Origin: Gammaproteobacteria bacterium
GTDB taxonomy: Bacteria; Pseudomonadota; Gammaproteobacteria; JAJFKG01
DNA: 64,000 nucleotides
Reading direction: 5' to 3'
Assembly (NCBI GenBank): GCA_021773335.1
Contig: JAJFKG010000051.1
Coordinates: forward strand, 62,001-126,000
Positions 44,776-53,897 of this stretch are shown here, piece by piece (the first letter of the stretch is position 1; every line of letters starts with the position of its first letter). A program made the translations under genes and the position numbers. A model generated the notes under the pieces. It was given only the letters and a program-made list of their open reading frames with translations, ran no database searches and had not been told where the DNA came from.

Positions 44776-45036
44776 GTGAGTGATAATAAAATCAAGCAAG
44801 CTAATGCGCATCAAGATAACCAACATAACTATAACGAAGTAATGAAATTGATGGATGCTATTCTAGACAAACTCACCCAGATTGATGCTTTCGGTGCATT
44901 AACCGTAAGTAAAGATTTAAATGAAGTGGATGAAGAGGTGTTGAAAAATTGCTTTTGGGCGATGAGCGATATGACCAAAGAAACGTTAGAAATTGCCGAA
45001 CATTGTTATGGCAAAATTTCACGACTAACAGTATAA
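44776..45036 (+). CDS. Unknown 86-residue protein
   Basis: A small acidic, mainly helical protein that I do not recognise. It has a Gln/Asn/His-rich start (residues 1-20), then helices with KLMDAILDKLTQIDAFG and MSDMTKETLEIAEH; there is no signal peptide or membrane span. It is supported as a gene by a strong AAGGAG site 8 bases before a GTG start at 44776 and by even codon use. It is isolated between the kinase and the convergent efflux pair. Function unknown. Confidence 0.65.
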   Translation: MSDNKIKQANAHQDNQHNYNEVMKLMDAILDKLTQIDAFGALTVSKDLNEVDEEVLKNCFWAMSDMTKETLEIAEHCYGKISRLTV

Positions 45037-45061
45037 AATAATGCAACCAGCTTAATAACAG

Positions 45062-46600
45062 CTAATGTCCCGCAGCGGGCTGTGCCTCATAACGGGGTGG
45101 GCGTTGCATGAGGAAAACTAGGGGTAACATAAGCAAAAAAGTCATAGTTGCGAGTCGATAGCAATCTACAAAGGCGACCATGCTTGCTTGGGTATACAGT
45201 GTTTTGCCAAGTAAAGGTAAGGTATGAGGGTTATTGAGGCTGAGATGCGCGTTTTGCAGCCAATGTTGGAAATTCGAGCTAAATTGATTCATATGACCAC
45301 CCAGACGATTCCAATTGATCTGCGTCTCGCGTGTTAATACTGTGCTTAGAATCGAAATTCCGATTGAACTACCCAGGCCACGGCCAAAGTTATAAAGACC
45401 AGTTGCCTCAGCAGTTTCACTTTCATTGAGGGTGGCGTTTAATATTGTTGAAAGTGGTACAAAAAACATGCCCATGCCAAGCCCTTGTAAAAAACCGCTG
45501 CTTAAGATTGGCCACATCCCCATTTGTAAATTGAAGCGACTCATCAGAAATGTCCCTGTTGCTGAAACGATCAGACCTAACACTAGTATGCGCCGTGGAT
45601 CAAAGCGATTTAGCAAACCACCGCCACCGATGATCAGCATAGCAATGGCACTAGCAATACCACGTGGTGCCATCACCATGCCTGTGGTCTCAGTTGGATA
45701 ATTCATAAAATTTTCGAGCATGATGGGTTGAATGGCGATAATCCCAAATGCGGTAATCCCAAACATGGCCATCATGAGGGTACATGCCGTGAAATTACGG
45801 TCATGAAAAATGCGTAAATTGACGATGCTGTGTTTGATCTTTAATCCACGCGTGATAAAAAAGGCAGTCGCTAGCATGCCCACCAGACTCAGGGCGATAA
45901 TGCCGTTATTACTGAACCAATTTTTTTCATTGCCACGGTCTAACACGACTTGAATGGCACCGATGCCGACAGCCATTAATATTAAACCTAACCAATCGAT
46001 TTTTTCAGTATTATCACGTTTTGATTCAGGAATATATTTCAAAGTCATGTACAAAGCGATGATACATACGGGGATATTTAGATAAAAAATCCAACGCCAA
46101 TTCATTGATTCAGTAATATAGCCCCCTAGGGTCGGACCGAGCACCGGGGCAGCCATGATGCCAACGCCCCAAATTGCCATGCCTTTGCCACGTTCTTCGG
46201 GAGGAAATACACCCGTTAACACGTATTGTGACATTGGTACTAACGAGGCTCCAAAAATCCCTTGCAAGGTACGGAAGAAGACAATCTCTGGCAAGTTAAC
46301 GGCAGTGCCACATAGCATTGATGCGGCAAGAAAGCCAATAATGTTAATTAATAATAGGCGCCGTTGTCCTAGGCGTTTGACGAGAAAACCAGTTAACGGC
46401 ATACAAATCGCAGAAGAAACAATATAGGACGTTAATACCCATGTGATTTGCTCAGAGTTAGCACCTAAAGTACCCATCATATGTGGCAAGGCGACATTGA
46501 CAATAGTCATATCGAGCACTTCGATGACGGCTACTAACATGACGGCGATGGTAATATGCCAGCGAAACGGATTGTGATGAGATGCAAGTTTATCAATCAT
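45062..46600 (-). CDS. emrB: MFS multidrug efflux permease, EmrB/DHA2 type
   Basis: A 512-residue, 14-span major facilitator of the DHA2 family that uses the proton gradient to pump drugs and fatty acids. Motifs: LDMTIVNVALPHMMG in span 1, GFLVKRLGQRRLL (motif A), GVGIMAAPVLGPTLGGYI (motif C) and the RWIFYLNIPV region. It works with the EmrA-type adaptor encoded 10 bases upstream. It converges with the unknown small gene. Confidence 0.92.
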   Translation of the reverse strand: MIDKLASHHNPFRWHITIAVMLVAVIEVLDMTIVNVALPHMMGTLGANSEQITWVLTSYIVSSAICMPLTGFLVKRLGQRRLLLINIIGFLAASMLCGTAVNLPEIVFFRTLQGIFGASLVPMSQYVLTGVFPPEERGKGMAIWGVGIMAAPVLGPTLGGYITESMNWRWIFYLNIPVCIIALYMTLKYIPESKRDNTEKIDWLGLILMAVGIGAIQVVLDRGNEKNWFSNNGIIALSLVGMLATAFFITRGLKIKHSIVNLRIFHDRNFTACTLMMAMFGITAFGIIAIQPIMLENFMNYPTETTGMVMAPRGIASAIAMLIIGGGGLLNRFDPRRILVLGLIVSATGTFLMSRFNLQMGMWPILSSGFLQGLGMGMFFVPLSTILNATLNESETAEATGLYNFGRGLGSSIGISILSTVLTRETQINWNRLGGHMNQFSSNFQHWLQNAHLSLNNPHTLPLLGKTLYTQASMVAFVDCYRLATMTFLLMLPLVFLMQRPPRYEAQPAAGH

Positions 46601-46610
46601 ACGGTAATGT

Positions 46611-47654
46611 TTATAGTGGTGGCATTACGTTGTTATTTTCGCGGTTGGCGAGTGTATTGACCCTGACAGTACTACTTGCGCCTACGCGCAATGGATATTT
46701 TGCGCCGGGATCTTTAAACATGATCTTCACTTCAAAGCGCTGCGTGACTTTGACCCAATTACCCGTCGCATTCTCAGGCGGTAACATTGAAAAAGCAGCA
46801 CCGCTACCGCTACTGATGCTTTGCACAATACCTTTAAACTTGTGCAGCGGGTATGTGTCAACGGAAATTGTTGCTGCTTGTCCTGGTTGTATGCGTGCTA
46901 AATCAGTCTCTTTAAAATTAGCTTGTATCCACCAGGTGTATTCTTCAACGATAGAAAAGATATTTTGACCACTGGTCAGCATATCCCCGCTACGGGCGTT
47001 GAAATTGATGAGTTTACCACTCGCTGGCGCGGCCACGTGCGTGTAACTTAGATTTAATTCAGCTTGATGTAAGTTGGACACCGCCTTTTGAATTTCAGCA
47101 TTTTGTTCACCTGGGGTGCCTAAGTCACGCAATGCTTTTTGCAAGCTACTTTGTGCTGCTTTGAGGTTGGCTTCTGACTCTTTGTATTGTGCGTAGGAAT
47201 TATCACCACTGGCAATCGAGACTTGGCCGGTGCGTACTAAGTCTGCGGTACGGGCATGGTTCTTTTGATCATCGACTAATTGTGCTTGTGCTTGCGCGAC
47301 ATTAGCGCGTGCAACTTCGATGGCTTGTTCTTTGGTGCCGACCTCTTGACGTGCTAACTCTAATTGGGCCCTAGCTTGCTCGACGGCGATTTGGAAAGGC
47401 CGCGGATCGATATTGAATAAGGGCTGGCCCTTTTTGACAATTTGATAATTGTGTACATAAATTGCTGATACTGGTCCACTCACTTGAGGTGCAATATTGA
47501 TGACGTGTGCTTGCACATAAGCATCATCTGTTGAAGGATAGTAATGGTCGTAGATCAAGTAGCCAATAAATACGAGCGCAACGGCGAGAGTGATAAGTCC
47601 CCAGATAAAAATACGTTTGCGTCCTTGAGTTACTGCTTGAGTTGGTTCAGACAT
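46611..47654 (-). CDS. emrA: EmrA-type membrane fusion protein
   Basis: A 347-residue periplasmic adaptor of the HlyD family. One N-terminal span (residues 15-35), a biotinyl-lipoyl-like part (YPSTDDAYVQAHVINIAPQVSG, IVKKGQPLFNIDPRPF), an alpha-hairpin coiled coil (about 80-190) and a beta-barrel with NFKETDLARIQPGQ. It links EmrB to an outer-membrane channel such as TolC, not encoded here. No MarR-type regulator lies next to it. Confidence 0.93.
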   Translation of the reverse strand: MSEPTQAVTQGRKRIFIWGLITLAVALVFIGYLIYDHYYPSTDDAYVQAHVINIAPQVSGPVSAIYVHNYQIVKKGQPLFNIDPRPFQIAVEQARAQLELARQEVGTKEQAIEVARANVAQAQAQLVDDQKNHARTADLVRTGQVSIASGDNSYAQYKESEANLKAAQSSLQKALRDLGTPGEQNAEIQKAVSNLHQAELNLSYTHVAAPASGKLINFNARSGDMLTSGQNIFSIVEEYTWWIQANFKETDLARIQPGQAATISVDTYPLHKFKGIVQSISSGSGAAFSMLPPENATGNWVKVTQRFEVKIMFKDPGAKYPLRVGASSTVRVNTLANRENNNVMPPL

Positions 47655-47783
47655 AAGATTGGCCGCCTAGAAAAATCGCAAGAGAGCGATTCTAACACAG
47701 GTTGTATAACAGGACTATTAGAAATTTAACCACTTAATGCGAGCAAGTGGGAGAAAAAATAGCGCGCTATTGGTGCCAAGGGG

Positions 47784-47813
47784 TTGTCTAACAAGTGGTT
47801 TTTTCGCTATGCT
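47784..47813 (+). promoter_or_regulatory. Candidate promoter of the DUF547 gene
   Basis: TTGTCT (47784-47789), an 18-base spacer and TATGCT (47808-47813), about 43 bases before the start codon. Confidence 0.4.
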
Positions 47814-47856
47814 ATGCGCATTCCGCTAAACAGGACGCATTCAAGGAAGGTAGGAA

Positions 47857-48684
47857 ATGTATAACAAGCGTTGGCAGCTGGCTCTAATTGTACTACTGGC
47901 GATCAGTTGCTTAACAGTGGCTCAAGCCGCGCCAAGAAAAAGGCTTTGGCCCTATTGGGATCAAGTCGATCCATTATCGACTAAAAGTATCGACTTTAGT
48001 GCTTGGCAAAAATTTTTAGATAAATATATCAAAACGACTTCTAACGGATTAAACTTGGTTGCGTACCAATCGGTGTCTAACCGAGATAAAAAAGAACTAG
48101 ATGCCTTCATCAAAAAAATGTCGCAGGTTAAGATTTTTGATTATAATCGAGCTGAACAATTTGCTTATTGGGTGAATCTCTACAATGCCTTAATCGTGCA
48201 AATGATTTTGCAACATTATCCCATTCGCAGCATCATGGATATTGATATCTCTCCCGGGGTGTTTGTGCGCGGACCCTTTGGGGCGAAACTTATTAAAGTC
48301 AATGGGGTTGCTTTATCGTTGAATGATATTGAACATCGCATATTACGTCCGATTTGGAATGATCCGCGTACTCATTATGCTTTAAATTGTGCATCCCTGA
48401 GTTGTCCCAATGTACAAAAAACCGCATTTACTGCGGCGAATAAAGGTAAGCTATTAAATGAAGCCGCAGCTGAATATATCAATAGTCCGCGCGCAACGCG
48501 TATCGTCGGCGGACGTTTGTATGTGTCGAGTATTTATGTGTGGTTTAAGCGAGATTTTGGCGGTACCGATCGAGGGGTGATTGACCACCTGCGAATTTAC
48601 GCCGAACCGAAACTCGCAAGAAGATTGCGGCACATCAATACCATAAGTGGTGATTCCTATAATTGGAATTTGAATAATTATTAG
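47857..48684 (+). CDS. DUF547 family secreted protein
   Basis: A 275-residue exported protein. The signal peptide (LALIVLLAISCLTVAQA) ends near residue 25. The DUF547 domain shows FAYWVNLYNALIVQMIL, SLNDIEHRILRPIW, HYALNCASLSCPN and YVSSIYVWFKRDFGG, all family signatures including the conserved Cys pair. The function of DUF547 is not known; the NCASLSCP Cys-rich motif hints at a thiol or metal site. It stands alone before tsaD. Confidence 0.87.
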   Translation: MYNKRWQLALIVLLAISCLTVAQAAPRKRLWPYWDQVDPLSTKSIDFSAWQKFLDKYIKTTSNGLNLVAYQSVSNRDKKELDAFIKKMSQVKIFDYNRAEQFAYWVNLYNALIVQMILQHYPIRSIMDIDISPGVFVRGPFGAKLIKVNGVALSLNDIEHRILRPIWNDPRTHYALNCASLSCPNVQKTAFTAANKGKLLNEAAAEYINSPRATRIVGGRLYVSSIYVWFKRDFGGTDRGVIDHLRIYAEPKLARRLRHINTISGDSYNWNLNNY

Positions 48685-48707
48685 TGTTACACCAGCCTGC
48701 CAGCAAG

Positions 48708-48737
48708 ATGACAATTGTTTTTCCACTGTGCTAGAAT
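48708..48737 (+). promoter_or_regulatory. Candidate tsaD promoter
   Basis: ATGACA (48708-48713), an 18-base spacer and TAGAAT (48732-48737), about 30 bases before the tsaD start. Confidence 0.4.
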
Positions 48738-48767
48738 CCATTCCTGTTTATTATTTGGGTAAAGTTC

Positions 48768-49793
48768 ATGCGCGTCCTCGGTGTCGAAACCTCTTGTGAT
48801 GAAACTGGTATTGCTATCTATGATAGTCAGTATGGTTTAATTGGTCACACTCTTCATAGTCAAGTCGCATTGCACCAGGTGCATGGTGGTGTGGTGCCGG
48901 AGCTAGCTTCGCGTGATCACATCCGGCGTATCGTACCGTTAATCCAAGACTTGCTAGTGCAGGCTTCATCCCCCCTCGCGGAGCTCGACGGCATAGCTTA
49001 TACCGCGGGTCCTGGTTTAATTGGAGCTTTGCTAGTAGGCGCCTCTGTGGCACGTAGTTTGGCTATGGGCTTAAATATTCCCGCAGTAGCGGTACACCAT
49101 ATGGAAGGACATTTGTTGGCGCCAATGCTTGAAGATGATGTACCAGAGTTTCCTTTTATTGCATTATTGGTATCGGGTGGGCATACCCAATTGATGCGAG
49201 TTGATGGTCTGGGAAAATATCATATTCTCGGTGAATCGTTGGATGATGCAGCAGGTGAAGCGTTTGATAAAACAGCCAAGCTACTAGAGCTAGCATATCC
49301 TGGTGGGCCGGCATTAGCAGAGTTAGCAAAGCAGGGTCGTGATGGGATTTATCAGTTTCCACGCCCCATGACGGACAGGCCAGGCTTGGATTTTAGTTTC
49401 AGTGGTTTGAAAACCTTTGCCTTAAATACCTTTCGCAAAAGCGATGGGAATTTACATAGTGATGCAGCGAAGTTACAAAACCGTGCAGACATTGCTTATG
49501 CTTTTCAGCAGGCAGTTGTATCAACTTTAGCAATCAAATGTAAACGTGCATTACAACAAACAGGTTTGCTGCGTTTGGTTGTGGCTGGTGGGGTTAGTGC
49601 AAATCAAGCTTTGCGTGAAAAGTTACGAGCTTTAGCTGCATCCTTGAATGCGCAAGTCTATTATCCACGCCACGAATTTTGTACCGACAATGGCGCAATG
49701 ATCGCCTATGCTGGTTGCCAACGTTTATTGGCGGGTGAAAGTGATGGGTTGGAGATTAATGCGCGGGCACGCTGGCCACTAAACCAAGCTTAA
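48768..49793 (+). CDS. tsaD: tRNA N6-adenosine threonylcarbamoyltransferase TsaD
   Basis: A 341-residue ASKHA-fold enzyme that puts the threonylcarbamoyl group on A37 of ANN-decoding tRNAs, with TsaB, TsaE and TsaC. The metal site is H111/H115 in HHMEGH, and [24 protein letters not shown] and [12 protein letters not shown] are the ATP-binding signatures. In E. coli tsaD borders rpsU; here it has been separated from it and remains next to plsY, now convergent. The partner tsaE lies at 55388. Confidence 0.98.
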   Translation: MRVLGVETSCDETGIAIYDSQYGLIGHTLHSQVALHQVHGGVVPELASRDHIRRIVPLIQDLLVQASSPLAELDGIAYTAGPGLIGALLVGASVARSLAMGLNIPAVAVHHMEGHLLAPMLEDDVPEFPFIALLVSGGHTQLMRVDGLGKYHILGESLDDAAGEAFDKTAKLLELAYPGGPALAELAKQGRDGIYQFPRPMTDRPGLDFSFSGLKTFALNTFRKSDGNLHSDAAKLQNRADIAYAFQQAVVSTLAIKCKRALQQTGLLRLVVAGGVSANQALREKLRALAASLNAQVYYPRHEFCTDNGAMIAYAGCQRLLAGESDGLEINARARWPLNQA

Positions 49794-49848
49794 GATAAAG
49801 GTCAATCTCCGCGTTAAAAAGCGCATTTAATTCGGTGATTTTATCTTA
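49791..49848. terminator. Dyad between convergent tsaD and plsY
   Basis: TAAGATAAA (49791-49799, including the tsaD stop) and TTTATCTTA (49840-49848) form a 9-base stem with a large loop. It may act as a weak two-way terminator. Confidence 0.4.
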
Positions 49849-49875
49849 GTCTTGGGGCAAGTAGCTAGCTTCGCG

Positions 49876-50463
49876 TCACTTCTTACCTATCTTACTCTCT
49901 GTGCCCGACACCAAGCGTTTAATATTACCCCTGTGGCGAATAACTAAGATCAAACTCATTGCTGCGATGACAAACCAGCCGGGATTGTCGGTTAGGAAGT
50001 AGGTATACACGGGTGCAAGTACTGCTGCGGTTAATGCGGCGAGTGAAGAATAACGAAAAACTGCTGCCATGATTGCCCACGTGGCAATTATCGCTAAACC
50101 GACTAACCATGACATTGCAATTAAACCGCCAAAAGCAGTGGCGACACCTTTACCGCCTTTAAAACCAAAAAAGCATGGGTATAAATGCCCGAGGAAAGCC
50201 GCGAATACCACAAGCGTGAGATTCAAATCGGGTAAACCATAGAGTTGTGCGGTTAAGACAGGAATAGCGCCTTTTAATACATCGCCCAGTAAGACTATTA
50301 CTGCGGCTTTTTTACCACCAATACGTAAGACATTAGTTGCGCCAGGGTTGCCTGAACCTTGTTCACGTGGGTCTGGCAAGTTAAATAACTTACATACGAT
50401 GATAGCGCTGGATAAAGACCCAAGCAAGTAAGCGAAGATCATAAAGGCGGCGGTGTTTAACAT
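49876..50463 (-). CDS. plsY: Acyl-phosphate glycerol-3-phosphate acyltransferase PlsY
   Basis: A 195-residue, five-to-seven-span inner-membrane enzyme that makes lysophosphatidic acid from acyl-phosphate. Motifs SLSSAIIVCKL, REQGSGNPGATNVLR and FKGGKGVATAFGG are the three PlsY catalytic and binding signatures. A Lys-rich tail ends the protein. It follows the DsbA-like gene on the same strand with a hairpin between. Confidence 0.96.
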   Translation of the reverse strand: MLNTAAFMIFAYLLGSLSSAIIVCKLFNLPDPREQGSGNPGATNVLRIGGKKAAVIVLLGDVLKGAIPVLTAQLYGLPDLNLTLVVFAAFLGHLYPCFFGFKGGKGVATAFGGLIAMSWLVGLAIIATWAIMAAVFRYSSLAALTAAVLAPVYTYFLTDNPGWFVIAAMSLILVIRHRGNIKRLVSGTESKIGKK

Positions 50464-50495
50464 GCATGCTTCCTTTCAACGACGACAGATAAAAG

Positions 50496-50526
50496 AGAGG
50501 GGTACGATATACCCCCCCCCCTCTTG
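50496..50526 (-). terminator. Poly-C tract within a hairpin upstream of plsY
   Basis: A run of ten C residues (50512-50521) pairs with a GAGAGGGGTA arm just before it, giving a GC stem with a short loop in the gap between the DsbA-like gene and plsY. On the minus strand it reads as a G-rich hairpin followed by CTCTTTT, so it may end the DsbA transcript. The homopolymer could vary in length. Confidence 0.5.
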
Positions 50527-50543
50527 CTATTTATGGTCAGTGA

Positions 50544-51494
50544 CTAGATACCTTGCCAAACTGACTTATCGCGTTTAGGTGGTTTGCTGTCTTTAAATTT
50601 GAAATTACCATTGCCTTGATTTTGCATTTGCGCGATCACTTTTTCGAGGTACTTCATCGGTGGTGCGCCAGGAATCATAATCGCTGTTATCTCTTTGTTG
50701 CCGGCGTTGTTATTGGCGTTGGTGGTGCTAATAATCAATGTCGGGGTGCCATTAATGCCGAGTTTTTCTGCGAGTTTTTGATTCGCTTTGATTTGTTTGC
50801 TGATGGCAGATGCCTGCATATCTTTTTGTAATTGTTTGACATCGAGGCCAGCTTGTTTAGCAAGCTTTAATACTTCGTCATTTGTTAATGGTTTATCAGA
50901 GTCCATCAATGCATTGTGGAACTGCATGTATTTACCTTGCTGTTGTGCAGCTAGTGCGGCTTTAGCAGCGAATTCAGAATTAGCGCCAAAGATGGGGAAT
51001 TCTTTAAGGACCACACGCAACTTGGGATCTTGTTTAATTAATGAATTCAGCGTTGGTGCGAATGCGCGACAGTGTACACATTGATAATCAAAGAATTCGA
51101 CTAAGGTAACAGGGCCATTGGGATCGCCCATCACCGGGTTTTTGTTGTTATGGAAGATGCTTTGGCGGTTAGCATTGATCGCACTTTGTGCTTCTTTTTG
51201 TGCCTTCTGTACCATTTTTTGTTGGAATGTCATGACTGTTTTTTGCATGTCTTTGCTGGACATTATTGGCTTGTTGCCAGCCATTGCATCGCTCACGCCT
51301 TTGGCAAATACAGTTGGTTCAACTTGAATTGATTGTGATTTAAAGCCTTGGGCAACCTTGCCGCCGATATCAAAACCTAAGCTATAGCTGAGCTTGTCTT
51401 GCTCTGTGCTTAACGAGGTTTTATTGGCTGCCTGGGTTTGGCTGATGATTAAGCCTAGCGTCAGGGGGATGAGAATTAAAAATAATCGTTTCAT
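50544..51494 (-). CDS. DsbA2-like thiol oxidoreductase with Mip-type dimerisation domain
   Basis: A 316-residue exported protein. A signal peptide (residues 1-22) leads into an FKBP/Mip-type N-terminal dimerisation domain (DKLSYSLGFDIGGKVAQG to about 105). A DsbA-like thioredoxin fold follows with active-site C139-V-H-C142 (FFDYQCVHCRAF) and the cis-Pro region GINGTPTLII. From memory, this architecture matches Legionella DsbA2, a combined oxidase/isomerase of the periplasm; the Coxiella Com1 antigen is a related DsbA-like protein. It would form disulfides in secreted proteins. No DsbB or DsbD gene lies nearby. Confidence 0.88.
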   Translation of the reverse strand: MKRLFLILIPLTLGLIISQTQAANKTSLSTEQDKLSYSLGFDIGGKVAQGFKSQSIQVEPTVFAKGVSDAMAGNKPIMSSKDMQKTVMTFQQKMVQKAQKEAQSAINANRQSIFHNNKNPVMGDPNGPVTLVEFFDYQCVHCRAFAPTLNSLIKQDPKLRVVLKEFPIFGANSEFAAKAALAAQQQGKYMQFHNALMDSDKPLTNDEVLKLAKQAGLDVKQLQKDMQASAISKQIKANQKLAEKLGINGTPTLIISTTNANNNAGNKEITAIMIPGAPPMKYLEKVIAQMQNQGNGNFKFKDSKPPKRDKSVWQGI

Positions 51495-51633
51495 GATGTC
51501 TCCAAACTAGCATGGTTGCTGAACTGAGTCGCCATTCTAAACGAAGTACGCTAAAGACTAAAGAAGTATGGGTGCTTATTGTAGAGAGTTTGTTAGAATA
51601 GCTATCTGGTTAATTATTGAATTAGAGAAGACA

Positions 51634-52188
51634 ATGGTACCAAGTGAACATAATTTAATCTGGATTGATTTGGAAATGACGGGTCTCGATACTGATAATG
51701 ACTTGATCATCGAAATTGCAACGATTGTGACGGATTCACAATTAAATGTTGTGGCAGAAGGGCCAGTATTGGCGATTCATCAGTCCGATGAAGTGCTTGA
51801 TGCGATGGATAAATGGAATAAAAAGACACACGGCAAATCAGGCTTGATTGATAGAATCAAGGCCAGTACGTTGACGGTTGCACAAGCAGAAGCGCAAACC
51901 CTTGCGTTCTTAAAAAAATATGTGCCAGCAGGCGTGTCACCGATGTGTGGTAATAGTATTTGCCAAGATCGACGTTTTTTATTTCGTTTAATGCCTACGC
52001 TCGAAAAGTATTTTCATTATCGTCATTTGGATGTTAGCACGCTGAAAGTGTTGGCACAGCGCTGGTTGCCTGGGATCCTGAGCGGTATCAAAAAAGAATC
52101 TCAACATGTTGCTTTGCAAGATATAAAAGATTCTATCGACGAATTAAAATATTACCGAGAACACCTATTTGTCGAAAAGGCCCAATGA
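51634..52188 (+). CDS. orn: Oligoribonuclease
   Basis: A 184-residue DEDDh 3'-5' exonuclease that degrades short RNA and pGpG. Exo motifs: [12 protein letters not shown] (residues 8-19), [10 protein letters not shown] (Exo II) and the C-terminal [14 protein letters not shown]. The frame is open from 51568, but the ATG at 51634 fits the family N-terminus and has AGAGAAG before it. It is divergent from nothing upstream and faces queG, as in E. coli. Confidence 0.97.
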   Translation: MVPSEHNLIWIDLEMTGLDTDNDLIIEIATIVTDSQLNVVAEGPVLAIHQSDEVLDAMDKWNKKTHGKSGLIDRIKASTLTVAQAEAQTLAFLKKYVPAGVSPMCGNSICQDRRFLFRLMPTLEKYFHYRHLDVSTLKVLAQRWLPGILSGIKKESQHVALQDIKDSIDELKYYREHLFVEKAQ

Positions 52189-52199
52189 TCGTCTTAGCA

Positions 52200-53291
52200 T
52201 TATTGCTCATGTTGAGCGAGTGCCCACGCAACGTGTTCGCGCACTAAGGCGGAAGGATGCTCTTGGCGTGATTGCAATGCTGCAATGATCTTGGTGCAAG
52301 TAGGTGCATTGCCTAAAGCTACCGCGATATTGCGTAACCAACGTTCGTGGCCAATCCGGCGAATCGCAGAACCTTCTGTTTTTTTCAAAAACTCAGCTTC
52401 ATCCCAAGCAAACAATTCGATAAGCTGTGATTTATCTAAGTTATGGCGTGGGTGAAAATCTTGGGTGGCAGTGACCTTTGCGAAGCGATTCCAAGGGCAC
52501 ACGAGTTGGCAATCATCGCAACCATAAATACGATTACCAAGTAGTGGCCTAAACTCAGTGGGAATTGTGCCTTTCAATTCAATTGTTAAATAAGAAATAC
52601 AACGCCGCGCATCTAATTGGTATGGGCCCACGATTGCTTGCGTAGGGCATATATCGATGCAAGCACTGCAACTGCCACAATGGCTATGCGCTTGTGGGGT
52701 ATCACATGGTAAGGGTAAGTCGGTATAAAGCACACCGAGAAAAAACCATGAGCCTGCTTTTGCATTAATTAAATTCGTATGTTTGCCGATCCAACCCAGC
52801 CCCGCTTTTTCTGCCAAGGGTTTTTCTAATACCGGTGCACTGTCGGCAAAGGCACGTTGTTTAAAATCACCGGTAACCGTGGCGATGCGGTTTGCCAATT
52901 GTGCCAAACGGCGGCGAATTAATTTATGATAATCGCGCCCGACGGCATAGCGAGATACATACGCGCGTTGTTTGTCGCGTAAGTTGTCTTTGATGTCGCT
53001 GCTGGGTGGTAAATAATTAATGCGAGCACAGATCACGCGCTTAACGTCGGGTAACAGCTGTTGTGGATGACTGCGCAACTTGGCATGACGTGCCATGTAA
53101 CCCATTTCACCATGATAGTGTTGCGCTAACCAATCTTGTAAGCGCGGAGTATAGCCATCGAGCTGGGTATCAGTAATAGCGATATCATCAAAACCCAGCT
53201 CGATGCCCCACAGCTTAATGTCTGTAGCGAGTTGGGCATAATCGAGCGAGTCTTGTGAAGGTGAGTCTGGCGGTTGCGATGCTGAAACCAT
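52200..53291 (-). CDS. queG: Epoxyqueuosine reductase QueG
   Basis: A 363-residue cobalamin-dependent enzyme that completes queuosine in tRNA. The N-terminal B12-binding part has HGEMGYMARH, then two [4Fe-4S] Cys sets CGSCSACIDICPTQA and CDDCQLVCPWN, and a C-terminal HEAT-like repeat (EHPSALVREHVAWALAQ). The residues for tRNA reduction are in order. It converges with orn. Confidence 0.96.
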   Translation of the reverse strand: MVSASQPPDSPSQDSLDYAQLATDIKLWGIELGFDDIAITDTQLDGYTPRLQDWLAQHYHGEMGYMARHAKLRSHPQQLLPDVKRVICARINYLPPSSDIKDNLRDKQRAYVSRYAVGRDYHKLIRRRLAQLANRIATVTGDFKQRAFADSAPVLEKPLAEKAGLGWIGKHTNLINAKAGSWFFLGVLYTDLPLPCDTPQAHSHCGSCSACIDICPTQAIVGPYQLDARRCISYLTIELKGTIPTEFRPLLGNRIYGCDDCQLVCPWNRFAKVTATQDFHPRHNLDKSQLIELFAWDEAEFLKKTEGSAIRRIGHERWLRNIAVALGNAPTCTKIIAALQSRQEHPSALVREHVAWALAQHEQ

Positions 53292-53326
53292 AATAGTCCG
53301 GAGTATCGCTGATTAATGAGTCCCGG

Positions 53327-53671
53327 TCAAAGCGTAAGAGGGGAAATGGTTGCTGTATCCGTCGCATCTGTAGCGGTGTCTTGTGTCGGACCGCTTGGCG
53401 CTTTGTATGAGTGTTGCTTATCAGGGTTGCTATTAAGGTAGCCAATGCGAGCTTGTGAACCTTTTCTGCCTGCGCTTTTTGAAGTAATGCCTAAATAAGC
53501 TGACGCGGAGGCAACTGAGCTGGATTGGGGCTCTTGCCTAGCTTGTTCAAATATTTTTTGTTTAGTGTCACGGGAGCGCTTACTTGTGTCTGGTTTGGTG
53601 ACACCAGAGCCTGCTGAAAGTTTATGTGTTATTTCTTTGGTGCTTGTTTGAGGCACTGTTGGTCTTGGCAT
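53327..53671 (-). CDS. Unknown 114-residue Ser/Thr/Lys-rich protein
   Basis: A small, apparently disordered protein that I do not recognise. It is rich in Ser, Thr, Lys, Gln and Ala, with VASASAYLGITSKSAGRKGS in the middle and an Ala/Thr/Asp-rich tail (QDTATDATDTATISPL). There is no signal peptide, membrane span or Cys. The ATG at 53671 has an AGGTGGAG site; a TATAAT box (53752-53757) lies about 80 bases upstream. It stands alone between queG and nnr where E. coli has no gene. It could be a lineage-specific regulator or a secreted factor; a role is not inferable. Confidence 0.5.
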   Translation of the reverse strand: MPRPTVPQTSTKEITHKLSAGSGVTKPDTSKRSRDTKQKIFEQARQEPQSSSVASASAYLGITSKSAGRKGSQARIGYLNSNPDKQHSYKAPSGPTQDTATDATDTATISPLTL

Positions 53672-53751
53672 GTTACATCTCCACCTGCTTAAATGTAGGG
53701 CTTCCATGCTTGGCTTTTTCTAACTTTCCAGATCCTTTGGGTTGGTAGTTA

Positions 53752-53757
53752 ATTATA
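53752..53757 (-). promoter_or_regulatory. -10 box for the small unknown gene
   Basis: A consensus TATAAT on the minus strand with a poor TTAAAA-like -35 sixteen bases further up. It is in the region shared with the divergent nnr gene. Confidence 0.35.
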
Positions 53758-53897
53758 CAACCAATAGTAAACCTTTTAACTCAATTTGACAATCTCTCCC
53801 ATAAGCAGCATCAGCCTTACGCAATATGCCATTCCAAGGTATCATAGGCGCCAGTTACGTCAGCGCGTTGAACCATCGTGAGAGAGCCATTACAGTC

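Noticed and set aside
46582..46968. Plus-strand 128-codon frame over the emrA end
   Set aside because: It is antisense to the strongly supported emrA gene and its product shows no domain.
50512..50521. Poly-C tract as a coding phase-variation switch
   Set aside because: It lies between genes and cannot shift a reading frame; only an effect on transcription or RNA folding remains possible.
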